Shown here: positions 27,757 through 35,168 of the stretch, piece after piece
Layout: every line of letters begins with the position of its first letter
Position numbering within the stretch: position 1 is the first letter of the stretch
DNA from: Methanothermococcus sp. SCGC AD-155-C09
GTDB taxonomy: Archaea; AGJL01; Methanococci; Methanococcales; Methanococcaceae
Assembly (NCBI GenBank): GCA_019561555.1
Contig: JAHEQB010000092.1
Location: forward strand, 1 to 35,168
Length of the DNA: 35,168 nt
Reading direction: 5' to 3'
The notes under the pieces: model-generated
What the model saw: only the letters and a program-made list of their open reading frames with translations
What the model was told of the DNA's origin: nothing
The model's database searches: none
Position numbers and translations under genes: made by a program

Positions 27757-27901
27757 GAGACTATCCTATTTATAATATGTTTAAAATATATGCAGTATTA
27801 TAAAAAATTTAAAAATAGTAAAAATATGGAATAATATAAATTTATTTTTTGAAAAAAATAATAATAAGAATTTTAATAAAATCAAAAAATAAAATATAGG
27901 A

Positions 27902-27995
27902 TTATTAAAATACCTAACGGAAGAATCAATAAAAAGTAAAAATCCCATCATTATCCACATCATGCTCCTAAGCACTAAAGAGAAAGAGAGATTCA
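27902..27995 (+). repeat. R1 intergenic repeat, subtype 2 (copy K, diverged)
   Basis: TTATTAAAATACCTAACGGA, CAATAAAAAGTAAAAATCCC and ATGCTCCTAAGCACTAAAGA. The core and 5' block match copies C and D, while the 3' side has drifted. The remaining 400 bases before gatA are A/T-rich with no other feature that I can support. Confidence 0.7.
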
Positions 27996-28417
27996 TTTAT
28001 AGGCAGGCATTATAAACCTTAATTTAAGAAAGGTAAGGTTATATTTACAGAAAATTCTCTTTATTGATATATTGTCCTTTTATTATATTATTTATGTTTA
28101 TTTAAGTTTAGGAAATCATGGCTTGACTTAATCCTAAGGTAAGGAATTATTATTTCCCTCCAATAACATTATTCTTTTTATTATTTTTATATTTATTTTA
28201 TAAATTATATGCAATATCTAATTTGACTATCAAATTTTATTGATTTAATTTATAATTTTTATATATTTTGTATAATTATATATTTATCATTAATGTTTAT
28301 TTATATTTTATAAATCTATTTTTAATAATAATTTTAATATTTTTAATAATCCAATAAAAAAATATAAAAACTCTAAAAAATTAAAACCTTTAAAATTATT
28401 TTTTTATGGTGAAGATA

Positions 28418-29434
28418 ATGGACAGTATTGTGGAAAAAGTTCATGAATACATTGAAAGAATTGAAAAATCCAATATAAATGCATACATAGAGATAGATAA
28501 GGATAGAGTACTTAAGGAAGGGGAAGATTTAGAAAAAAACGAAAAATTAAAGAAAAAGCCCTTATATGGTAAGATCATAGGGGTAAAATCCAACATAAAT
28601 GTTAAGGGTTATAGAATATCCTGTGCCTCAAAGACCCTTGAGAACTATATAAGCCCCTATGATGCCACAGTAATTAAAAGGATAAAATCCCAGGGAGGAT
28701 TAATAATTGGAATGACTAATATGGATGAGTTTGCCTGTGGGAGTAGTGGAGAGACCTCCTACTATGGAGCCACAAAGAACCCAAGGGCTGAAGGTAAAAT
28801 CCCAGGGGGTAGTAGTTCAGGAAGTGCTGCTGCAGTATCTGATAATCTATGTGATATGGCCTTGGGAAGTGATACTGGAGGAAGTATAAGAAACCCTGCC
28901 TCCCACTGTGGGGTGGTTGGGTTTAAACCATCCTATGGGGTGGTTAGCAGACAGGGACTATGTGATCTTGCCATGAGTTTTGATCAGATAGGCCCATTAA
29001 CAAAGAATGCCAAGGATGCCCTATTATTGACCAACATAATTAAGGGAAAGGATATTTCAGATAGTACAACAGTGGATACTCCAAAATTTGAGATAAAGAA
29101 AGAAGAGGGAATGAAAAATTACAAAATAGGGATTGTAAAGGAATTTATGGAGGTTAGTGATGAAAAGATAAGGTATAGAATTGAGAGGGGCATTGAAGTT
29201 TTCAGGGATTTAGGTTGGGAAATAGTGGAATTAAACTATAAATACACTGATTTAGCACTGCCTACCTACTACTTAATAAACTATGTGGAGTTTTTTTCAG
29301 CAACTAGGAGATATGATGGAAGGAGATATGGTTATCCAATAGAGGAGGTATGTGGAGAGGAGGTTTTAAGAAGAATACTAATAGGAGAGCATATAAGTGA
29401 AAAGGAGTTCAGGCACTACAGGCAAGGAGAATGA
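28418..29434 (+). CDS. gatA: Glu-tRNA(Gln)/Asp-tRNA(Asn) amidotransferase subunit A, N-terminal part (gene split)
   Basis: Amidase-signature subunit of GatCAB, which converts misacylated Asp-tRNA(Asn) or Glu-tRNA(Gln) to the amide form. The catalytic triad is complete: Lys61 in GVKSNI, cis-Ser136 in PGGSSSGS and nucleophile Ser160 in DTGGSIRNPA (numbering from the ORF-track start; the 75- and 24-residue spacing matches the family). The track's ATG at 28406 overlaps GGTGAAG, the ribosome binding site for the ATG at 28418, which I prefer. The frame ends early at EFRHYRQGE, whereas homologues run on for about 100 more residues. Those residues are in the next entry, in another frame. The active site is intact, but the subunit is C-terminally truncated if read alone. 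Confidence 0.9.
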   Translation: MDSIVEKVHEYIERIEKSNINAYIEIDKDRVLKEGEDLEKNEKLKKKPLYGKIIGVKSNINVKGYRISCASKTLENYISPYDATVIKRIKSQGGLIIGMTNMDEFACGSSGETSYYGATKNPRAEGKIPGGSSSGSAAAVSDNLCDMALGSDTGGSIRNPASHCGVVGFKPSYGVVSRQGLCDLAMSFDQIGPLTKNAKDALLLTNIIKGKDISDSTTVDTPKFEIKKEEGMKNYKIGIVKEFMEVSDEKIRYRIERGIEVFRDLGWEIVELNYKYTDLALPTYYLINYVEFFSATRRYDGRRYGYPIEEVCGEEVLRRILIGEHISEKEFRHYRQGE

Positions 29435-29736
29435 TGAAGAGGGAGATGTTAAAACTTTTCAAGGATGTGGATGCCATAGTATCCCCTACAGTGCCTAAGA
29501 TTCCCCACAACATAGGGGAGGAACTTACCCCTATGGAGATGTATGCCTATGATGTCCTAACGGTACCAACAAATATATGTGGAATGTGTGCAGGAGTTGT
29601 AGGTTGTGGAGATATAAATGGAATACCTGTGGGATTGCAAATACAGGGAAAACCCTTTGATGATGAAAAAATATTAAATATGATGATATGTTTTGAGGAG
29701 AATTTTAATAATAATGGTAATGATGATAAGAATTAA
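29431..29736 (+). CDS. gatA: GatA, C-terminal part in a shifted frame
   Basis: 101 residues (MMKREMLKLFKDVDAIVSPTVPKIPHNIGEELTPMEMYAYDVLTVPTNICG...IPVGLQIQGKPFDDEKIL) that are plainly the C-terminal end of GatA. Upstream of its ATG the same frame reads ALQARR, as an uninterrupted gene would. The break therefore looks like a loss of 3n+1 bases between EF and ALQARR. The ATGA overlap with the first part's stop, and AAGGAG just before the ATG, would allow coupled translation of a separate polypeptide. It may be a real frameshift, a sequencing error or a two-piece GatA; the sequence cannot settle this. Confidence 0.85.
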   Translation: MMKREMLKLFKDVDAIVSPTVPKIPHNIGEELTPMEMYAYDVLTVPTNICGMCAGVVGCGDINGIPVGLQIQGKPFDDEKILNMMICFEENFNNNGNDDKN

Positions 29737-29959
29737 TAAGGAATAATAAACAGTGATTAAATAATTAATAATGAATAGGAAATTATAGCCAAAAACATAA
29801 TTTTCTAAACTATACCCATATAAATAAAAAAATAATTAAAAAATTATAAAAATAAAAAATATATAAAAATAAATAATTTAAAAAATAAAAAAAAGTAATA
29901 CTTAAATTAAATACTTAAAAAGTAGAAATTCTACATTACTTAAAGATATAAAGAAAATT

Positions 29960-30047
29960 AATACTTAAAAAATATAAGTTCCCTACTAATATCCTCCCTC
30001 TTTACACTCCTAAGCACTGAAGGTGCAGAGGAAATTCTTCAAGTATT
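29960..30047 (+). repeat. R1 intergenic repeat, subtype 1 (copy L)
   Basis: AATACTTAAAAAATATAAGT, CCTCCCTCTTTACACTCCTA, AGCACTGAAGGTGCAGAGG and TTCAAGTATTGGGATTACTA. A partial 5' unit (AAATACTTAAAAAGTAGAAA) precedes it at about 29909. The far upstream flank ATTATAGCCAAAAACATAAT is shared with copy B. Confidence 0.85.
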
Positions 30048-30154
30048 GGGATTACTATACATATAATGAGTTAAGGGATTATATGTTTTACTATACAATA
30101 ATGATAGATATAAAAAAATAATAAAATATATTAAGTTGATATAATATTTATTTT

Positions 30155-30350
30155 TAAAAATTTATAGGAAAAAGATCCTTCTAAATTACAGAAAAGTATC
30201 CCTATCTATTATATGGCAAAATACAGAATTCTACTCCCTCCTTAAATGTAAAAGGTTAAAATTAACTTTAAAAAATTAATAAAGTCTATAAATTTAAGTG
30301 TTTTAATGTTCTCAGAGAATAAATTTAATATATTATGTATTTAACTTTAA
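30155..30350 (+). repeat. R2 intergenic repeat, copy 5
   Basis: CCTTAAATGTAAAAGGTTAA, AATTAACTTTAAAAAATTAA, TAAAGTCTATAAAT and the tail AATATATTATGTATTTAAC. It follows R1 copy L directly in the 717-base gap before mfnA. Confidence 0.6.
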
Positions 30351-30453
30351 ATAAATTTTAATACAATATATTTTTTTATAAATTTACATATTTATTTTTT
30401 AGATTATTTTTTTTATTTTATTTTTCTAATATATTGAAAAACAAGGAAAGAAC

Positions 30454-31626
30454 ATGGATATCAAGGAAAAGGAAATTTTAAGGGAATTGAAAAAATACAG
30501 AGAAAGAGATTTGAAATATGAGGATGGAAAAATATTGGGATCCATGTGCTCCAAACCCCATCCCTTATCAAAGAAAATAGTTGAGATGTTCCTTGAAAGT
30601 AATTTGGGGGATCCTGGTTTATTCCCAGGAACAAAGGAATTGGAAGGGAAAGTAATTAAGATGATGGGGAATATATTGAATAATAAAAATCCCTTTGGCT
30701 ATATAATATCAGGGGGCACTGAAGCCAACATAACAGCCATGAGGGTTATAAAAAAAATTTCAAGGAAAAAAGATAAAGATAAAAAGGTAAATATAATCCT
30801 ACCAAAAACTGCACACTTTTCCTTTGAAAAGGCAAGAGATATGATGGATTTAAACTATATATCGCCCCCACTAAATAAAAACTATATTATGGATGTTAAG
30901 TATCTTAAAGACTATATTGAGGATAAAAGGGAAAAACATGGAATAGATGGCATAGTTGCCATTGCAGGCTGCACTGAACTTGGAACTATTGATAATATTT
31001 TGAAAATATCCAAGATAGCCAAAGAGCATAAAATATATATTCATGTGGATGCTGCATTTGGAGGATTTGTTATTCCATTCTTGGAGGAGAGGTATAGATT
31101 GGAAAACTATAACTATGAATTTGATTTTTCATTGGATAATGTTTTTTCCATTACAATAGACCCCCATAAAATGGGCCTCGCCCCAATCCCTGCAGGGAGT
31201 ATAGTGTTCAAAGATCATTCCTTTAAAAAGTATTTAGATGTTGAGGCACCCTATTTAACAGACACCTATCAGGCCACATTAATTGGAACAAGAACAGGTA
31301 TTGGAGTGGCAACTACCTGGGCATTAATGAAACTCTTGGGATCTGAGGGGTATAGGGAGATAGTATCTAAGTGTATGGAGAACTCCTACTATTTAATTAG
31401 GAGAATGAATGAGTATGATTTTGAGGAGGTTATAACCCCAGTACTCAACATAGTAACTATAAAGGATGAGGATCCCTTAAGAACATCTTTAATGCTCCGG
31501 GATATGGGATGGTATGTTTCAATCTGTAGATGCGTGGATGCCCTGAGGATTATAGTAATGCCTCATATTAATAAGGACCATATAGATAATTTTATAGAGG
31601 CTCTATCTCAATGTAAAAGGGATTGA
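30454..31626 (+). CDS. mfnA: L-tyrosine/L-aspartate decarboxylase
   Basis: Pyridoxal-phosphate enzyme that decarboxylates tyrosine to tyramine, the first step of methanofuran synthesis, and aspartate to beta-alanine for coenzyme A in archaea. The 390 residues match the archaeal group II decarboxylase length. Visible motifs are GSMCSKPHP near the N-terminus, [31 protein letters not shown] (PLP-ring Asp) and [16 protein letters not shown], with the Schiff-base Lys239. AAGGAAAG before the ATG supports the start. The CitG-family gene follows 130 bases downstream on the same strand. Confidence 0.95.
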   Translation: MDIKEKEILRELKKYRERDLKYEDGKILGSMCSKPHPLSKKIVEMFLESNLGDPGLFPGTKELEGKVIKMMGNILNNKNPFGYIISGGTEANITAMRVIKKISRKKDKDKKVNIILPKTAHFSFEKARDMMDLNYISPPLNKNYIMDVKYLKDYIEDKREKHGIDGIVAIAGCTELGTIDNILKISKIAKEHKIYIHVDAAFGGFVIPFLEERYRLENYNYEFDFSLDNVFSITIDPHKMGLAPIPAGSIVFKDHSFKKYLDVEAPYLTDTYQATLIGTRTGIGVATTWALMKLLGSEGYREIVSKCMENSYYLIRRMNEYDFEEVITPVLNIVTIKDEDPLRTSLMLRDMGWYVSICRCVDALRIIVMPHINKDHIDNFIEALSQCKRD

Positions 31627-31756
31627 TTTTAATTATATGCTTTAATTATTTTTTTGTATTAAGATTTTTTTATCTAATATCCATTAGACTTAATTAATTC
31701 TGGCATATTTTAAATAATTTATAAGAGTATAATTTCTATTATTTAAAGGCGAAATT

Positions 31757-32641
31757 ATGGATCCATGGGATATTATGAAAAGTTCTCAGATAGCCTGCTC
31801 CTTGGAAGTAAGTAGTTTTAAACCTGGTAATGTCCATAGAAATAGGGAATATGAGGATATAAAGTATCACCATTTCCTCAGTTCAGGTATTGCCTTTGGA
31901 GATGTAATATATAGGGTAGCATTAAACAGAAGAAACATTGGAGAACATATAAAAATGGCAGTTATTCAATCAAAGAAGTGGTCTCCAACAAATGCCAATC
32001 TGGGGATTATTATGCTACATATTCCCATTGCTGCAGGGGCTGGAGGTATAGAATATTTTAATGAGCATAAATTAAAAAAAAGTATATGTTCCATAACAGA
32101 GAGTAGTACTGTAGAGGATGGATTAAAGGTTTATGAGGCCATAAATATAGCCATGCCCAATCTAAATCCCCCGAAAGAGGGTCCAGATGTTCAGAAAGAT
32201 GATTCAAAAAAGGCCCTAATTGAGGAAAATTTAACACTATATGATGTATTTAAATTATCCTCTGAATGGGATAATATCTCCAAGGAATGGGCACAGGGGT
32301 TTAATATATCCTTTGAAGGTTATAATTTGCTAAATAATTACTATGAGGAGGATAACAATATAAATTTGGCAATTACTAAAACCTTTATTAGTTTATTATC
32401 CAAATATCCTGATACATTAATAGCAAGGAAAACAGATGTTGATAAGGCACTAATGGTCTCAGATATTGCAAAAAACATAAGGGATAATGGATTCAAAAAA
32501 AAGGATCTGGAGGAATTTGATACTTTTTTATCAAAGGAAGGAAATAAATTAAATCCTGGAACCACGGCAGATTTAGTGGCATCCTCCCTAATGATTTATT
32601 TATTGGATAGGATAGATAAAGGGGATACAGTACTTTGGTAA
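31757..32641 (+). CDS. CitG/MdcB-family triphosphoribosyl-dephospho-CoA synthase homologue
   Basis: The 294-residue protein matches the CitG family, which makes the triphosphoribosyl-dephospho-CoA prosthetic-group precursor of citrate or malonate lyases. Visible family features are the early [14 protein letters not shown], the middle [19 protein letters not shown], and the C-terminal [13 protein letters not shown] and [18 protein letters not shown]. No citrate lyase gene is in the window and such lyases are not expected in a methanogen, so the substrate may be different. Following mfnA on the same strand, 130 bases on, suggests a cofactor role. The start is the ATG after GGCGAAATT. Confidence 0.88.
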   Translation: MDPWDIMKSSQIACSLEVSSFKPGNVHRNREYEDIKYHHFLSSGIAFGDVIYRVALNRRNIGEHIKMAVIQSKKWSPTNANLGIIMLHIPIAAGAGGIEYFNEHKLKKSICSITESSTVEDGLKVYEAINIAMPNLNPPKEGPDVQKDDSKKALIEENLTLYDVFKLSSEWDNISKEWAQGFNISFEGYNLLNNYYEEDNNINLAITKTFISLLSKYPDTLIARKTDVDKALMVSDIAKNIRDNGFKKKDLEEFDTFLSKEGNKLNPGTTADLVASSLMIYLLDRIDKGDTVLW

Positions 32642-32762
32642 TTTTATGATTTCTAATTTAATTATTTTTTTATTTTATTTATATATTTATTATAATTTTA
32701 TTTAATTTTTTTATTTTTCATATAAAAAATAGTAGTGCATAAAAATACACACAATAAAAAAA

Positions 32763-32770
32763 TTTATATA
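32763..32770 (+). promoter_or_regulatory. Candidate TATA box of the thermosome gene
   Basis: TTTATATA preceded by an A-rich block, about 150 bases before the start codon in the 282-base gap. It matches the archaeal box A well, but the leader would be long. Confidence 0.35.
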
Positions 32771-32923
32771 GGAATTCATAATCATATACATACCGTAGTG
32801 GTATAAAAATAATAAAAATAATAATACAATAAAAATACAAAATAATAAGAATTATTGAATAATTGAAATAAAATATCTTCAACTTTCCTATAAAAAGTAA
32901 AATAAAAGTAAAGAGGTGATGGC

Positions 32924-34564
32924 ATGGCAGCAAATCAGCCAGTCGTTGTATTACCAGAAAATGTAAAAAGATACATGGGAAAAGAAGCCCAAAGAATAAA
33001 TATATTAGCAGGAAGAATTATTGCTGAAACTGTAAGATCCACATTGGGTCCTAAGGGAATGGACAAAATGTTAGTTGATGATTTAGGGGACATAGTGGTT
33101 ACAAACGATGGAGTAACCATATTAAAGGAAATGAGTGTAGAACACCCTGCTGCAAAAATGCTAATTGAGGTTGCTAAAACCCAAGAAAAAGAAGTTGGGG
33201 ATGGGACAACAACAGCAGTTGTAATTGCAGGGGAATTATTAAGAAAGGCTGAGGAACTCTTGGATCAAAATGTACATCCAACAATAGTCATAAAGGGATA
33301 CCACTTGGCACTTGCAAAGGTTCAAGAGGTATTAAAGGACATGGCTATGGAAGTTAATCCAGATGACAAAGAAATGTTAAAGAAAATAGCAATGACCTCA
33401 ATAACTGGAAAGGGTGCTGAAAAGGCCAAGGAAGCATTAGGTAATATAATAGTTGATGCAGTTACAACAGTTGTTGATGAAAATGGAAAGGTAGATAAGG
33501 ATTTAATAAAAATAGAAAAGAAAGAAGGGGCTTCAGTTGATGAAACTGAATTAATTAAGGGAGTATTGATAGACAAAGAAAGAGTAAATCCACAGATGCC
33601 TAAGAAGGTAGAGAATGCTAAAATAGCATTATTAAACTGCCCAATAGAGGTTAAAGAAACTGAAACAGATGCTAAAATAAGTATCACAGATCCTGCAAAA
33701 ATGATGGAGTTCATTGAGCAGGAAGAAAAAATGATAAAGGATATGGTAGATAGTATAAAGGCATCTGGTGCAAATGTAGTATTCTGTCAAAAGGGAATAG
33801 ATGACTTGGCTCAGCACTACTTGGCAAAGGCAGGAATACTTGCAGTGAGAAGAGTTAAAAAATCAGACATGGAAAAACTTGCAAAGGCCACAGGTGCAAC
33901 CATTGTTACAAATATAAAGGACTTATCTGAGAGCGACTTAGGAGAGGCAGGAGTAGTATCCGAAGAGAAAGTTGCTGGAGATTCAATGATATTTGTTAAG
34001 GAGTGTAAGCATCCAAAGGCCGTAACAATCTTAGTAAGAGGTACAACAGAGCACATTGTAGATGAGGTAGCAAGAGCAATTGAGGATGCAATTGGTGTAG
34101 TGGCCTGTACCATAGAGGATGGAAAGATCGTTGCAGGTGGAGGAGCAGCAGAAATTGAATTGGCTATGAGATTAAGAGATTATGCAGATACTGTAAGTGG
34201 TAGAGAGCAGTTAGCAGTTAGAGGATTTGCTGATGCATTGGAGGTAATACCAAGAACACTGGCTGAGAATGCTGGTTTAGATGCCATTGAAATGATAGTA
34301 AATCTTAGAGCAAAACATGCAAATGAAGGAAGTTCAACATACGGGTTAAATGTATTCACAGGGGAAGTTGAAGATATGAAGGAAAATGGAGTTGTTGAAC
34401 CATTGAGAGTTAAAACACAGGCTATCCAATCAGCCACTGAATCTGCTGAAATGCTATTGAGAATAGATGATGTAATTGCAGCCGAGAAATTAAGCGGTGG
34501 ATCTGGAGGAGATGCAGGCCCAGGTGCAATGGGAGGAATGGGAGGAATGGGCGACATGATGTAA
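32924..34564 (+). CDS. Thermosome subunit (group II chaperonin)
   Basis: ATP-driven folding chaperone that assembles into a double-ring cage with built-in lid; 546 residues, full length. The N-terminus [23 protein letters not shown] is followed by [28 protein letters not shown] (nucleotide-binding loop) and [16 protein letters not shown], with the catalytic Asp region. The apical domain shows [41 protein letters not shown], and [16 protein letters not shown] is the later ATP site. The tail is Gly-Met rich ([13 protein letters not shown]), typical of archaeal subunits. GAGGTGAT four bases before the ATG is the strongest ribosome binding site in the window, consistent with high expression. Its composition is less biased than its neighbours. 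Confidence 0.98.
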   Translation: MAANQPVVVLPENVKRYMGKEAQRINILAGRIIAETVRSTLGPKGMDKMLVDDLGDIVVTNDGVTILKEMSVEHPAAKMLIEVAKTQEKEVGDGTTTAVVIAGELLRKAEELLDQNVHPTIVIKGYHLALAKVQEVLKDMAMEVNPDDKEMLKKIAMTSITGKGAEKAKEALGNIIVDAVTTVVDENGKVDKDLIKIEKKEGASVDETELIKGVLIDKERVNPQMPKKVENAKIALLNCPIEVKETETDAKISITDPAKMMEFIEQEEKMIKDMVDSIKASGANVVFCQKGIDDLAQHYLAKAGILAVRRVKKSDMEKLAKATGATIVTNIKDLSESDLGEAGVVSEEKVAGDSMIFVKECKHPKAVTILVRGTTEHIVDEVARAIEDAIGVVACTIEDGKIVAGGGAAEIELAMRLRDYADTVSGREQLAVRGFADALEVIPRTLAENAGLDAIEMIVNLRAKHANEGSSTYGLNVFTGEVEDMKENGVVEPLRVKTQAIQSATESAEMLLRIDDVIAAEKLSGGSGGDAGPGAMGGMGGMGDMM

Positions 34565-35168
34565 TTCCCCTTCCTCATCTTTAATATTTTTTTTATTTGA
34601 TCATATTGGTATATCCATATATAAGCATATTTAGGATAATAGAATAATAGTCTAATTATTATGAAATATACTTAATAATAAAAAATAAAAATAAAAAAAT
34701 AAAATAATATTTTGATAAAAAATAAGTAATTTTAATAAAGGATAAAATATATAATTTAAATACATATTGATATAAAGTTTATAATAATATTATAATATAT
34801 TTATAAACCTTAATAATTCTGCTATTTTTTAATGCTCTTTTCCGCTATAGGATGTCCTATAAGTAAAGTTTTTAGGGTTCTTATATCTTTTTATATATTT
34901 TTATCTTTCCATCTTCTTATTTTGTGGATGTTTTATTTTAATATACCTTGATTCCCATTAAAACTAATGAAAAAATCTTATACTAATTCATTATAAAATA
35001 TAGTTATAGGGTGTTCTGTCAACTTGCAATTTAATCTCTATTCAGATCGCTCCATATTATAATTAAACAGTTAGTCTACTCTCCCCTTCTAACGGGACAA
35101 AACCATATCACTCTAAATAAGAAATAAATTAATCATAAACCGTAAAATTTATATATCTAAAGAACTTT
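34565..35168. other. Gene-free end of window
   Basis: No ORF, tRNA or R1 copy is seen in these 604 bases. A T-run (ATATTTTTTTTATT) shortly after the thermosome stop could end its transcript. Near the edge, TTTATATA (35148-35155) could be a promoter element of a gene outside the window. Confidence 0.5.
34846..34861. promoter_or_regulatory. Short palindrome downstream of the thermosome gene
   Basis: TATAGGA-TG-TCCTATA is a perfect 7-base inverted repeat with a two-base centre, in the gene-free end of the window. It may be a regulator site for a gene beyond the window, or chance. Confidence 0.25.

Noticed and set aside
29400-29440. Programmed frameshift as the explanation for split gatA
   Set aside because: No slippery heptamer or following stem is apparent, and the frames look separated by missing residues rather than a one-base slip at a homologous position. 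Decay, error or coupled translation are simpler.
246-30047. R1 repeats as a CRISPR array
   Set aside because: The copies are kilobases apart or in unlike orientations, are about 90-200 bases long and diverged, with no regular spacers and no cas genes in the window.
34990-35060. Possible insertion-sequence end (GGGTGTTCTGTCAACTTGCAA)
   Set aside because: It faintly recalls terminal repeats of some transposons, but there is no transposase, no second end and no target duplication in view.
1-35168. tRNA, rRNA or box C/D RNA genes
   Set aside because: I looked in the larger gaps for GC-rich cloverleaf segments with GGTTC-type T arms and for paired C and D boxes and saw none convincing. In an A/T-rich thermophile such genes should stand out as GC-rich islands.

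Overview
The window is AT-rich archaeal DNA (very AT-rich between genes, somewhat less so inside them) that looks like a hydrogenotrophic, probably thermophilic, member of the Methanococcales. The gene content points that way: archaeal FEN-1 and MCM, a thermosome, a two-subunit pyruvate carboxylase (PycB and PycA), tyrosine/aspartate decarboxylase MfnA for methanofuran, an EhbP-like hydrogenase-associated protein, and GGTGA/GAGGTGAT-type ribosome binding sites. The genus is inference; Methanothermococcus or Methanotorris would fit.

Layout. 1-7.2 kb: fen (flap endonuclease), two uncharacterised proteins, and a divergent mcm helicase. 7.3-8.0 kb: a six-segment potassium channel. 8.5-15.4 kb: a tightly packed three-gene restriction-modification operon. 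It encodes a large beta-class adenine methyltransferase, a small PD-(D/E)XK nuclease-like protein and a Res-like superfamily 2 helicase-nuclease. 16.4-18.2 kb: argS, convergent with a minus-strand group of ehbP-like gene, HAD phosphatase and cobS (18.2-20.1 kb). 20.2-23.4 kb, minus strand: a PAPS-reductase-like ATP pyrophosphatase with a zinc ribbon, and a TauE/SafE-type membrane exporter. 23.6-27.4 kb: pycB and pycA. 28.4-29.7 kb: gatA split into two overlapping frames. 30.5-32.6 kb: mfnA and a CitG-family gene. 32.9-34.6 kb: the thermosome subunit. The last 600 bases hold no gene I can support.

The most unusual feature is between the genes. Nearly every long intergenic gap carries one or more copies of a structured repeat, called R1 here. 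I see twelve copies in two subtypes and both orientations, all built around the core CTCCTAAGCACTGG. Several copies are followed by a second, less conserved repeat, R2 (five candidate copies). R1 subtype 1 has inverted ends (AATACTTAAA ... TTTAAGTATT) and an internal hairpin. Two same-orientation R1 copies bracket the restriction-modification operon, which gives that island a possible route for gain or loss by recombination. R1 and R2 may be miniature mobile elements, transcribed structured RNAs or terminator-like elements; the sequence alone does not decide.

Functionally the window mixes replication and repair (fen, mcm), translation (argS, gatA), central carbon anaplerosis (pycAB), cofactor synthesis (mfnA, cobS, possibly the CitG homologue), protein folding (thermosome) and one accessory defence locus.
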